From: Rapana venosa
Lineage: Eukaryota > Mollusca > Gastropoda > Neogastropoda > Muricidae
DNA length: 64,000 nt
Reading direction: 5' to 3'
NCBI GenBank assembly: GCA_028751875.1
Contig: CM054144.1
Span: 16,901,999-16,965,998 of the forward strand
Of the stretch, positions 45,979-55,165 are shown piece after piece; within the stretch, counting starts at the first letter, position 1; the number at the start of each line of letters is the position of its first letter. The position numbers and the translations under genes were made by a program. The notes beneath the pieces are model-generated. The model saw nothing but the letters and a program-made list of their open reading frames with translations. It was not told the DNA's origin and ran no database searches.

Positions 45979-46272
45979 GTAAGGTAAGGTGTCCCATAAC
46001 CTATAAGGTCATAGGGGAGCGAGGCGTCAGAGACCTCACTTCTCTAGGGCCAGCATATTGAGGGAGGCGCCCATCTCCTCTCCCTCGCTGCTTTACCTTC
46101 CCTGACCCTAAAGAGGACAGGTACCCATTTACAGCTGGGTGAACTGGGGGAACTGTACTGAAGCCAAGGCGCGCAAACGGTCACCCATCCAAGTGGTAAC
46201 CACGCTCGACGCTGCTTAACTTGGCTGGGGGAAAGCGAGTGCTCCGACCACTGAGCTATCCCGTCCCTTAAG
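45979..46272 (-). mobile_element. tRNA/5S chimeric SINE, copy 2, inserted in LINE B RT
   Basis: Read on the minus strand, the head has TAGCTCAGTGG (46248-46258), as in tRNA A boxes. A 45-bp stretch (46178-46222) follows that closely matches the 5S rRNA internal promoter region, including AAGTTAAGCA, GTCGAGC and ACTTGGATGGGTGACCG. The body (TTTGCGCGCC, GAGATGGGCGCCTCC, GGTTATGGGACACC) is shared with 30280-30573. The tail is ACCTT repeats (45979-45993). Removing 45979-46272 restores the LINE reading FTTK-MSVKRG, with TAAG at both ends as a short target duplication. Confidence 0.88.
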
Positions 46273-46846
46273 ATGAGTGTTAAAAGGGGTACAGATCATT
46301 TAGCTATTAAAGGAAAGAAAGCTGTCATGCAATTACATAAAGTGTTTAACAAATACAAGGAAATGACCTCAAGTGTATTCTTAAAAATTTTCGACATAAA
46401 AATACAGCCAGTTCTGTTATATGCATCTGAGGTATGGGGAATAAACAGACTAGAACACATTGAAAAAGTGCAACTATTAGCCTGTAAACGATTTTTAGGT
46501 GTTCCAACGAGGACGCCTAACAAGATGGTTTATGGAGACCTAGGGAGATTCCCATTGTACATTAAGTCTTATGTTGCTTGTATCAGATACTGGCTAAAAT
46601 TAGTGCAAATGGATAACGAAAGATTACCCCACAGAGCATATAGCATGTTATTTGAATTGGACAGATGTGGCAAAAGTTGTTGGGTTACAAATGTGAGAGA
46701 GATTCTGTGTGAGGCTGGGTATGGTCTTGTCTGGTTGCAGTAAGGAGTGGGAAATGATAGAATGTTTTTGAGAGCATTGAAACAAAGACTTGTTGACTGG
46801 TTTATTCAGGAATGGAATGGAGCTATTAGAGAGCGTGAAAGATACC

Positions 46847-47073
46847 TTACCTTAACCTTAATTCTCTCTTTGCCAGTAGGCACACAAGGCTTGAACATCA
46901 TTCTCACTGGTTCTGGTCTGCAGCTGTGCGTCGTGCGGCGTTCCACATGCTCCAGCCTGCGCTGTTCCGCTCTACCTCTACCATTCGTCGCCATGTTGTT
47001 TTTGGGCGTCCCCTTTTCCTTCTCCCTTCAGGTGTCCGTTCGAGGGCAACAGCACAGTCGTCACTCCTGTCCA
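46847..47073 (-). mobile_element. 5'-truncated RTE-type LINE 3' end, with 15-bp TSD
   Basis: Perfect target duplication AGCGTGAAAGATACC at 46832-46846 and 47074-47088. The minus strand encodes TPEGRRKRGRPKTTWRRMVE near 47035 and the end NQWRMMFKPCVP-like, typical of RTE C-termini. The 3' tail is AAGGT-type repeats (46847-46860). Only 227 bp inserted. Confidence 0.92.
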
Positions 47074-47569
47074 AGCGTGAAAGATACCAGATATATAATT
47101 CATTTAAAACCGTTTTTGAATGAGAAAAATATGTTAACGACATGGACATTTATTGTTTTCGTGTTGCTGTTACCCAGTTAAGATTTGGTGTACTTCCAAT
47201 CAATAATAACATTCATAGATATAGTGAATCTGTCCAGGTTAGAAATTGTCCTTTTTGTGTTAAGTTGAAAATGAACATCATGTCTTGTTTTATTGCAGCC
47301 TTTACACAGACCTTCGAGACAAAATTCTTAAGGGATCATCAAAAGTATCTTTTCATGCACTGCTTAAATCATCAAATGAAAATCACAGGCACAATGTATC
47401 CAGGTTTATTTTTCATGCAATCAACATAAGGAAAACAGTACTTGGTTTACAATGATAGGCAGTTGAAACTGGTTCATTGACATTTGGTAAATCATGTCAA
47501 CTGATAAAAATTTGAAATTGTCACTATTTTGTATATTGTATCACAACATATTTGTTTTGGTTTTCCCCC

Positions 47570-47571
<2 letters not shown>

Positions 47572-47617
<46 letters not shown>
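47572..47617. repeat. (GT)n microsatellite
   Basis: Pure GT run. Confidence 0.95.
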
Positions 47618-47618
<1 letters not shown>

Positions 47619-47619
47619 C

Positions 47620-48070
47620 TGATTATTACTTTGAAATTGTATATTTGGTATTTTGTTTGGAAAGGAAGTAAGATTGGTATTCATGATGCAGTTTACCCTA
47701 AACTCACAATCTCCCACACTGCCTCCCCCCTTACCCCACCCAGTCATTTCAACTGAATGCTTTACTCTGAAGATTTTGTATTTCTTCTGCATTAATTTTA
47801 TTGAGTAGATTATGATTAAAGATGATTATGATGACATTGATGATGCTATGTTGTTATTGTTCAGTATAATGGTACTTAAGTTTGTTTGCTTATGGTTTAT
47901 TTATGTTGAAAAAGATGTCGATTATCCACCAACTTTATATATGTGTATATCAGGCAACTCTCAATATGTGTGTATGCTGATATTCCTAGCTATTATGGAT
48001 GTAGTAAAACTGCATGAATGTTGCAATAGCAGATAGTCTCACATGGAGAGTTAGAAGTGTTTGTATACAC
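47620..48070. other. AT-rich DNA after LINE B, nothing recognised
   Basis: GAT-rich patch at 47810-47845; no gene seen. Confidence 0.55.
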
Positions 48071-48076
48071 ATTGAC

Positions 48077-48825
48077 CATAGTATGTGTGAAATTCATCCC
48101 ATGCTGTCATTTGTCTTAGATAAAGTATGTGTGAAATTTATCCCAAGCTACAATTTCCCACTGCTACAGTGTGAGTGAAATGTATCCCATGCTACCATTT
48201 TCCACTGCTACAGTGTGGGTGAAATTTATCCTATGCTACCATTTTCCATTGCTATAGTATGTGTTAAATTTATCTTATACTTATGCTTTCATTTTTCATT
48301 GCTATAATATGTGTGAAATTTATCCCATGCTTTCATTTGTCATAGATACAGTATGTGTGAAATTTATCCTATGCTTTCATTTTTCATTGCTATAGTATGT
48401 GTCAAATGTATCCCATGCTTTCATTTGTCATAGATACAGTATGTGTGAAATTATCCTATGCTTTCACTTGTCATTGCTATAGTATGTGTGAAATTTTATC
48501 CCATGCTTTCATTTGTCATAGATACAGTATGTGTGAAATTTATCCTATGCTTTCATTTGTCATTGCTATAGTATGTGTGAAATATATCCCATGCTTTCAT
48601 TTGTCATAGATACAGTATGTGTGAAATTATCCTATGCTTTCATTTGTCATAGTTACAGTATGTGTGAAATTTATCCTATGCTTTCATTTGTCATTGCTAT
48701 AGTATGTGTGAAATTTATCCCATACTTTCATTTTTCATTGCTATAGTATATGTGAAAATTATCCCATGCTTTCATTTTTCATTGCTATAGTATGTGTGAA
48801 GTTTATCCTATGCTTCCATTTTCAT
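48077..48825 (+). repeat. 44-bp tandem repeat with 88-bp dimer pattern
   Basis: About 17 units of the type AGTATGTGTGAAATTTATCC + YATGCTTTCATTTGTCAT + AGATAC or TGCTAT. In the centre (48310-48620) units ending AGATAC mostly alternate with units ending TGCTAT, and CCCATGC alternates with CCTATGC. One unit near 48270 is 6 bp longer. The first four units are the most diverged. No gene. Confidence 0.93.
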
Positions 48826-49373
48826 TACACTCACACCCCTGCTCCCCTCCCTCACCCCTCTCACCTGGTGTATTGTGGCCTAAGGCTGACGTACCATTAA
48901 ACCAGTTCAGAGTTCAGAGTTCTCTCTCTCTCTCTCTTTGCACGAGTGTGAAAAGACTAGTAGCAACAACTCAAAAGTTCAGGCATGTATGCATGTATAT
49001 AGTTTTACTTTTGTTTTAAGCAGGCACACACACACACACACAGTATACACACACAAACACATACACACACACAAGCACTTGCACAAATGCATACAGTTTT
49101 ACTTTTAAGCAGGCACATACACACACACTCACATACAGTATACACATACAGTATACACACACAAACACACACACATACACACACACACAGGCACTTGCAC
49201 AAACGCATGAATACAAACTCATGAATTCATCCAAATTATGCAAACCTGGTAATATTATGTGTGCAAATATGCAGGTGCAGGATCCACCCCCAGACATGTT
49301 CGCAACACATTCTCACATGTGTACACAAATACAAGGCTACACAATGTACACAAATACAAGGCTACACAATGTA

Positions 49374-49412
<39 letters not shown>

Positions 49413-49790
49413 GATAGCCTAGTTGTCCAAACAAAATGTTGCGCTCGCAATCTGACGACCTGGATTCGATTCCCGTTCAAGGGGATATTTTCCCCTGGAG
49501 TTAACATCAGTGCAGACTCCACTCTCCCCAAAAGTCTTTCGGATGAGACTATAAACCGAGGCCCCGTGTGCGAACGCACGCAGAACATCTTGCGCACACG
49601 TTAAATCCTGTTCCGCTTTTCATAAGAGTAGGCCATTGTGTGCCGGTGGGGACAGATGACAGAAATTACAAAACCGCAAACACACGGGGACTGGATGTAA
49701 AAAAGCACATGAGTTCTTATTCCATTATCCTTTATATAAAGATTAAAATAAAATAACATAAAATTAAAATAAATAAATAAACAATGAAAG
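49413..49790 (+). mobile_element. Full-length tRNA-derived SINE
   Basis: A box TAGCCTAGTTG (49415-49425) and B box GGATTCGATTCC (49462-49473). A linker (GGAGTTAACATCAGTGCAG) precedes the central domain: CGGATGAGACTATAAACCGA, TTGCGCACACGTTAAATCC and GTAGGCCATTGTGTGCCGG. The 3' part is ACGGGGACTGGATGTAAAA and it ends in TAAA-type repeats (49741-49783). The head is tRNA-like, but the acceptor stem cannot close, so this is not a tRNA gene. Confidence 0.88.
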
Positions 49791-51089
49791 GTGAACTGCA
49801 GCCCCCTCATTGTACATACACCTAGTTGTCCAGGGAAGGGAAGGAAGTTGACAGAGAGAAGCCTGGAAATCTCTAGAAACCTGCTGACAGAAAACTGATG
49901 CCAGGACACCCCAGGACCTGGAGTTTGCAAACTTGGTGTCTTATCTTCCTAGTCTCCAGTAGCAGTGAAGAAACAGGCAGATCACTGAGGCAGCCAGCCT
50001 AAGTCAGGGTGTTATACTGTACTGTGTGCCTTCTGGCCCTGCAAAAGTAGCTGAGCATTATCAACGGTAATGTTAATGATTGTCATCGATGACTGAAATA
50101 GCTCAAAAGTTCATTAATAATGAGCCATGGTTAGGGGGAAACTTTTGTCCTATTTGAAGTATTTAAAAAACCCACATGTTTGTAGCTACAGCCTTGTTTA
50201 GAGGGGGTATGTGGCATGCAGAGAACGAGAGATGGATTGAGGGTCTAGAGGTAATGCACACATCTAGAAGTAGTAAGTGAGAAGTTGTACATATTTGATC
50301 CCCATTTGAATCCATACTCCCCCCCACCCACCCCTCCCAAAAATCTACTAGACTTTCAAGGGATGATATGAGCATTAGTCTTTTACTTTCAGATGCTATG
50401 TTAAACCAAGATATATCTTAAAAAACAACAACATCCCCTCCCCCCCAAAAACCCCCCAACAACACAAAAAACAACAAACAAAACATGCCCGGCAACAAGA
50501 GACCTGTTGCTGAGAAAATCATGTAGGAAAAAGTCAATGTGATAAGGAAACAAAATTTATGTACATATTGACAGGGAAAAGAAAACAAAAAAATGGTGGT
50601 GCTGGTCTTGTTGAGATGCATTCTCTCTGTGATGAGAACAGTCTGAATTTCATGCAGAGAAATCTGCTGTGACTGAAAATGGTATACAGTCTGTTCAATA
50701 CAATACCATACCTTGATTGATATTACTGAATGCTGCAACAATTCTTTATACTAAATGCTAAGCTATTTAATTTTCAATTCCAGGTTGGAGCTGGAAGGGA
50801 CAAGTGACGCCAGTGGTTCCTGAATGGTGAGCAGTGTGAGGCTGTCTTCTTTCACAAGTGGATTTGGGGAGACCTGGAATCTTGCAGCCATGGAGTCCTG
50901 CTCAGTCTTTGTTGGTCATCTAGCCATGGAAACCACAAAGGTATTGCAGGATTGATCATGATGAAAGAAAATACTGTAACAAATCTGCTATGAAATATTC
51001 AAGCATAAATTGACATTGTCATGGACCAACATTACATTCATTTTTTCCCCCTCCATTCATTGCCTAGAGCTCTGAGGTGCACCCACCCA

Positions 51090-51450
51090 TGGTGAGATTT
51101 TGTGTATGCAACTGTTTTTGCCCACCATTGAGGTAGCCGCATTCCAACTTGGAGAATACTGTCTAAACATGACACCAGTGTACATGCTTGTTTAAGGGTG
51201 TTTTTTTAAAATTTTGCCATCGATTCCTGCTGTATTGAAATAGACTACTCTTTCGAAAGGCAGAACATGGTGTAAAATACCTGCAAGGTGTTTTGTGTGC
51301 ATCTGCGCATGGGACTTCGATTTATACTTCCTTTCACTTCATGTTGTTTATGGCCCTATCGACCATGAAGACCATATCAGGGCTGTCACCTTACATCACT
51401 TTCAGCAACTCCAATAACATCCACCTTAAGTTTAAAATCAACTCCATCTC
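51090..51450 (-). mobile_element. Old SINE copy, alternative 3' subfamily, minus strand
   Basis: Minus-strand central domain is degraded but alignable: TATAAATCGAAGTCCC, CTTGCAGGTATTTTACACC and CTTTCGAAAGAGTAGTC. The 3' part (ACACTGGTGTCATGTTTAG and GGAATGCGGCTACCTC) matches that of the SINE at 25085-25475. A fragment of the same end lies at 23765-23820. Confidence 0.65.
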
Positions 51451-51907
51451 TCTCCCTCCTTCCCCCCCCCCCTCACACCCCTGTCCCCCCTCCTCTGTAT
51501 TTGTCTAGAGCTCTCTGTCTCTGTCTCACTCTCTGTGGTGAGTGCTGCTTAGTTGTGAATTTAGAGATAAAACTGTTCTTGCATTGGAGTGTTTTAATCT
51601 GAGCCCTGTAACATTTCTGAGATGGGAGGAGCTTGTAGCACATTTCTAAAACATGTGTATCATCACATCAAGTCAAGTCAAAAATACTAATCATCCTATG
51701 AAGGGCAATTACAATACTGACAGGCACATTGATACGTATCATAATCTCGAAAGACACAAGAAAGCTACATTTCGTATAGGTTAAAACATACCAAGATAAC
51801 TTAAACTAAAGTAAACTTGTCATAAACACATACACAATCACTCATCACACACACACACACACAACAACACACACATCACACACACACACACACACACACT
51901 CTGTTCT

Positions 51908-52720
51908 TGGAGATTTTAACATAGACTTACTCAAACCTTGTTAGGCATGATGGCGGAGCAGGCAGCGACATCAAGAACCGGATTAGCAAAGCAAGAAATG
52001 CTTATAGAAATCTGAACAATGTGTGGAAATCGTCCCAGTACAGCACCAGAACCAAACTAAGACTATACCAGAGCTGTATACTTTCCACCCTTTTGTACGG
52101 CTTGGAGTGCTGGAGGAAATGGACTGAGAGTGACCTCGACAATCTCGTGAATCTCAGAGAATCTGGCGATCTTGGCTGAGTCCATCTCCAACCAAGAACT
52201 TTTTGCCCGTTGCAACAAGAAGCATGGACACATCATCAGCATAGGCGATGGATGGTAGGGCATATCTTGCCGTCGGGAACAGGGACACATCACCGAACAG
52301 CTTTCCACTGGCACCAGAGGGAAAACGCAATGAGGACGACCCAAGAACACTTGCATCGGGACTGTCGAAACAGAGGCTGAAACCTTCAACATACTGGGGA
52401 ACCATTCGAGTGGCCAGGACAGACAAGAGTGGAGACATTTGTGCTGCCCTACATGCCATAGGCACAAAGGCATTGATGATGATTACTCAAACATATACCA
52501 ATGGATCACAACTATAGTGCTGTCTGAACGAATAACTGATAAACCCAACGTTAAACAGACCAGTAACTTAAGTGATCATATGTACACTAACGCAAAAGAA
52601 CACATAGCATGAAGTATGTGCTCCGTCATGGATGCAGCAATCATAATCTGTTGCTGCCTACTTGCTTTAAACATTGCATAAAAATTCTAAAGTTAGCTAA
52701 ACTAAACCAAATGAATCAAC
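51908..52720 (+). pseudogene. LINE endonuclease fragment split by an RTE-type insertion
   Basis: Before the insertion the frame reads VLGDFNIDLLK (51903-51936), a core APE-endonuclease motif. After 52493 it continues in pieces as HIPMDHNY, VKQTSNLSDHMYTNAKEHI and a degraded end. This is the usual run from GDFN to SDH-like residues in Jockey/CR1-like elements. The 5' side is cut by a CA repeat. Confidence 0.72.
51937..52482 (+). mobile_element. RTE-type LINE 3' end inserted in the endonuclease fragment
   Basis: The target duplication TTACTCAAAC lies at 51927-51936 and 52483-52492. The plus strand encodes SDIKNRISKARNAYRNLNNV and KLRLYQSCILSTLLYGLECW (51970-52110), then SNQELFARCNKK, RWMVGHILP, EGKRNEDDPRTLAS and DICAALHAIGTKALMM in shifting frames. 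The 3' end is GATGAT. The insertion predates the segmental duplication because copy 2 has it too. Confidence 0.87.
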
Positions 52721-53280
52721 TAATATTTTTTTTCGGAAAAACCTTGATAAACCCACACTTTAACAGATAACTCGAATTTGTATCATTTTCCCTTTAAAAA
52801 CCCCCCCACTATTATGCATTTTCACCATCACTGGACGGTTAGGACAGTTTTAAAAATGTATGTTTAGTGTGCTATTCTGCTAAGCACATTCTCCATGTGG
52901 CCATACTGATGTAGGGACTTATGGACAATTTGGGTTGTGTATTATCAATTGTGTGCTTGTTGCCTTTGAGTCTATTATATGCTTGAGCTACGGTTACGTC
53001 ACAGTGCAGACCCCACTGATTTTCCCTCTCCTTCCATTCAAGCATCAACATACCGGGGAATCTATGATATTTTTGAGCTAAGAAACTGCCTCTTTAAAGG
53101 GGGGGGTTTTTTTTTTTTGGTTTGCATGAGTGACATAAAATGACAGCGCACTGAAAACTATCAAAAAGTCATCATAAAATAAAAAACGCTTTCGTCCCAG
53201 TCAAAGCAAAAGTTTTTCTCAGTTATAAATCAATGCAAGGTAAATATCAAGACCTGGCATTAAAATGTGATGTGAGGACC
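52720..53280. other. AT-rich DNA, nothing recognised
   Basis: Short C and G/T homopolymer runs; no motif on either strand. Confidence 0.6.
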
Positions 53281-53365
53281 GAGCTGGATGGCGGCGGTTA
53301 CACGGCCTCGTCTTCATGTCTCCCACGACCGCCAAGGTCACGGGTCTGTGATGAGAAATAGCTGA
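53280..53365 (+). mobile_element. Short element, second copy of the insert at 44671-44794
   Basis: ACCGAGCTGGATGGCGGCGG and CACGACCGCCAAGGTCACGG match the reverse of 44685-44760, and a TGATGAG end replaces the GAT tail. Confidence 0.7.
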
Positions 53366-54840
53366 GATTCCCTTCAGTCATCGACAAGTCCTAAAATACA
53401 GTTACAGTTGAAGCCTAACAAACTGGCATTTTCCTTGGAAAGACCAACAACAAATTCTCTCAAGTTCAGTCTGGTGCCCGTTTTTGTGTTTCGAGACACT
53501 TGAAAGAGTCATTGTAGGCACGATATTCAGTGCTTGTGCATGTGATTACTGTCAATGTACAATGATTCCCAGGTCTGTGTGATTCATTCAGGTCTGATTT
53601 GGTTAGTCTTTTATTGACTCAAATATCCGTTATACTACAACTATAATTTCCCCTTCTTTTCTCTCTGATATCTTGATGATTGTAATTTCTGTATCAAATT
53701 TTAGTTTTTACATGATATTTGCAACCAAAATAATATGATATAATGCATTCTTAAACATTTGTATTTATTTTTGTCTTGTAGCAAGCAGGATGCATCCTAA
53801 AATGTATTCAAGTTTCGTTGTTCCAGTTCTGCGTTCGCTTGGGGGTCCTCCTGCATTAGACACCACCGTGGGGTGCTCCTTCTACAAAATATGGAGTTAT
53901 ATCATGTCAGTATCACCGAAACTTGAGGCGCGAGAAGAGGCGTTTTGGCCAGATCAGGAACTGTCACCGCACACAATGCATGCCCTTTGTCTTCGTCCAA
54001 TCAGCCAGCCCTAACCATTCTCAGGTACTCAATGGACTGGGTCAGCCACTTGGGGGCCTGCAAGGAACTAGGTCTCAAGGCAACAGAACTCAGTTTCCAA
54101 TGTTTGGGTCAGACAGAAGGGGGTTGTGACAGAACGCTATCCAGATCTCAGTAAAAAACCCATCTCCCATTACTCTATTGGTCCTAGGTTAGGCTAAGTG
54201 GGGAGCTGAAACAACGGCTATCATAAGTAACAACGGCTTTCAGTCTCGTTTACACCTGTTCAAATAGACATGGTCAGACAACGGGTGACCCAAGAGAAAA
54301 TACCATCAGGACAATGAGAAGTGTCAGACGCTCCCTCGTGCAGTCCCCAGTGTGAATTGCGCCAGTGTGAATTCAGGTGGTCTCAGCCATATTATATCTA
54401 CTACAGTCGAGCTGTGAATGTCCTTGGTCTGACACCCACTCTTGACGGGACTACTGGAAATGGAAAAGAAATGATGCTATAATACATTACAGTGTTAAAA
54501 AAATGTGTTGTGTTCTGCATTTTTCTTTTAAGTATAACCATGCAGCCATACTAAAATGTATGCACCGTTCTGGACGAGAGTTTGTGGTTGTGATATGGGA
54601 TACGTTTCAAGGAACTATCTAGCTAGTGCTTGTTTTTTTATAACTACTGACTATTTCTGCCAACGTATCAGTCCGATCTTGTTAAAAATAACAAAAAAAA
54701 CAACAAGAAAGGACAAGGAATTGCGCTTGCATGCTTGTTGGCTTCATCAGATATCCGCAAAAACGTTGTGCTTTCGTTTGTTTCACCCTATAACTCTACG
54801 AATGAAGGTTTGCTTTTCATAAAGAACAAAGTTCTACCTT
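53365..54840. other. Non-repetitive DNA with an uncertain open frame
   Basis: A strong acceptor-like site (TTTTTGTCTTGTAG, 53768-53781) precedes a frame open to 54014 (KMYSSFVVPVLRSLGGPPAL), but I do not recognise the peptide and see no matching donor that keeps it open. Otherwise nothing. Confidence 0.4.
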
Positions 54841-54842
54841 TT

Positions 54843-55165
54843 TAGCCAGCCGCCTAGTGCAGTGGTTAGCCTAGGTTACAGACTGGAAGGTCGCGGGTTT
54901 GATTCCCATAAGAGTCCTAGGGATTTTTGGGACTCCGGGGCCAGCTCCTACCCAGAGTGAGTGTGCTGTGGGCTCAGTGGGAAGACTTGGACCACACAGT
55001 CGAGCTTCAACCACTTAATGGATGGGAGTTGAGAGTGTTGCTCAAATTACCTGACCAACACTGCAGGTGTCTATCTCTCTGGGCCGATTGACGCTGGGAT
55101 ATATTTTGTAGTAAGCTGCGTACAATCTGTTAGCAGTCTCAAGGCATATGCCCTTTCCCAGCAGC
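54843..55165 (+). mobile_element. tRNA-derived SINE of a second family
   Basis: A box TAGTGCAGTGG (54855-54865) and B box GGGTTTGATTCCC (54895-54907). The body (GGACTCCGGGGCCAGCTCC, TGGGCCGATTGACGCTGGG) is not that of the central-domain SINEs. Only one copy is seen here. Confidence 0.7.

Larger units (their letters stand above)
42215..47430 (+). pseudogene. LINE B ORF2: endonuclease, RT and C-terminal knuckle, interrupted by four insertions
   Basis: The ORF2 relic of a two-ORF LINE. The endonuclease begins near 42225 (LNYNVNGLLQKLENA), with LCLTETF near 42300 and LLNGDMNARTDSE near 42660. It resumes after an insertion at 44040 with GASTVDYFIVS and SLTDSDHLPVIL near 44130-44240. The RT follows: RKGDPDNVDNCRGVSLLS near 45200, QAGFCKKHSTVDHIF near 45325, KLYIAFVDFRKAFDS near 45420 (motif A), MGVRQECVLSPTLFS near 45605 (G-to-E change), and LLFADDVALL near 45739 (intact FADD). 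ACKRFLGVPTRTPNK lies near 46480, and a VRNCPFC knuckle remnant near 47240. Lesions are insertions at 42816, 44671, 45979 and 46847, stops near 42295 and 45928, and frameshifts near 45055 and 45830. LINE A is a relative. The 3' end is unclear, about 47430-47530. Confidence 0.87.
48925..52263. repeat. Segmental duplication, copy 1
   Basis: From the CT run and TAGCAACAACTC (48960) to the GGTAGGGCAT region (52255), all landmarks recur from 57490 at an offset near 8.6 kb. This copy lacks the LINE found in copy 2. CA microsatellites lie at 49022-49042, 49116-49195 and 49375-49410. The 49790-51090 part contains no gene. Confidence 0.88.

Noticed and set aside
46178..46222. Possible 5S rRNA gene
   Set aside because: Only the internal promoter part matches; the 5' and 3' thirds of 5S are absent and the segment is inside a SINE body.
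48077..48825. CRISPR-like array
   Set aside because: Units are head to tail with no unique spacers; it is a eukaryotic tandem repeat. The same applies to 25970-27137.
52154..52465. Minus-strand frame with AYADDVSMLL, like an RT catalytic loop
   Set aside because: The rest of the frame does not follow RT order, while the plus strand of the same bases encodes a coherent RTE C-terminus (SNQELFARCNKK, RWMVGHILP). The YADD is an antisense coincidence.
53790..54154. Possible exon after a strong TTTTTGTCTTGTAG acceptor
   Set aside because: The peptide is unrecognised, no donor keeps the frame open, and overlapping frames look equally good. Kept only as a note in the region entry.
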